Source of the DNA: Otis tarda
Taxonomy: Eukaryota; Chordata; Aves; Otidiformes; Otididae
NCBI GenBank assembly: GCA_026413225.1
Contig: CM048557.1
Location: 62,052,987-62,116,986 of the forward strand
Reading direction: 5' to 3'
Length of the DNA stretch: 64,000 nt
Shown: piece after piece, positions 63,912 through 64,000 of the stretch
Layout: each line of letters starts with the position of its first letter
Numbering within the stretch: the stretch's first letter is position 1
The notes under the pieces: generated by a model
The model's input: the letters and a program-made list of their open reading frames with translations, nothing else
The model's database searches: none
Told to the model about the DNA's origin: nothing
Made by a program: the position numbers and the translations under genes

Positions 63912-64000
63912 GTCCAGCGAACAAGTTCACCAGCGTGAACATTTGGGCCGGAGCGAATTTTAAAGAAAACATCTGGGACCTCTGCGAACAGGAAACCCAC

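Larger units (their letters stand above)
52268..64000. other. Long non-coding stretch to the right edge
   Basis: No coding exon is supported and no large repeat was recognised. It holds an A25 run at 57206-57230. A moderately GC- and CpG-richer segment lies at about 61050-61720, whose open frames run on both strands and encode nothing familiar. A dyad cluster lies near 63897-63944. Tiny exons without known motifs could be missed by eye. Confidence 0.45.

Noticed and set aside
63700..64000. Right edge examined for a JAG2 exon
   Set aside because: No EGF-like cysteine pattern or other Notch-ligand signature was found on either strand.

Overview
The window looks like single-copy nuclear DNA from a bird. 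The main evidence is seven CR1 LINE fragments that end in the avian-type 3' tip (tandem ATTCTATGAT-like units), two near-complete solo LTRs of one endogenous retrovirus family, and one vertebrate class A GPCR whose sequence fits avian GPR132 (G2A). No features suggest bacterial, viral or plasmid origin. The species cannot be read from the sequence.

Layout. The only intact protein-coding gene is at the left edge on the minus strand (451-1551). It is an intronless 366-codon GPR132 coding exon, with a splice acceptor 26 nt upstream of the ATG and a poly(A) signal about 175 nt past the stop. Everything to its right, about 62 kb, is upstream of GPR132 in transcriptional terms. I find no convincing coding exon there. 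It is probably 5'-UTR intron plus intergenic DNA. In mammals the next gene upstream of GPR132 is JAG2, across a gap of tens of kb; that identity is inferred, because no JAG2 exon was recognised here.

Mobile DNA. LTR A (9905-10679, minus, perfect 5-bp target duplication GATTT) and LTR B (42032-43137, plus, imperfect 5-bp duplication) are two copies of one family in opposite orientation. Both keep a TATA-like box and AATAAA. B carries about 300 bp of internal GC-rich, repeat-like sequence that A lacks. A third, short fragment at about 3500-3586 shares the LTR's 5' terminus. CR1 copies lie at 17271, 23759, 27016, 29521 (plus strand, with the end of ORF2), 31296, 39019 (with an ORF2 tail) and 52152. 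An eighth, older and more diverged CR1 fragment, without that tip, is at 27546.

Small structures outside known elements: a perfect 22-bp-stem hairpin with a 4-nt loop (29251-29298), a 20-bp near-palindrome with hAT-like ends (11027-11046), a 25-bp tandem duplication (4954-5003), and a cluster of dyads with a STAT/BCL6-type core near the right edge (63897-63944). The remaining sequence is ordinary AT-leaning non-coding DNA with homopolymer runs. No exciting new multi-gene system is visible. The best leads are the hairpin, the LTR length polymorphism and the regulatory potential of the long non-coding flank.
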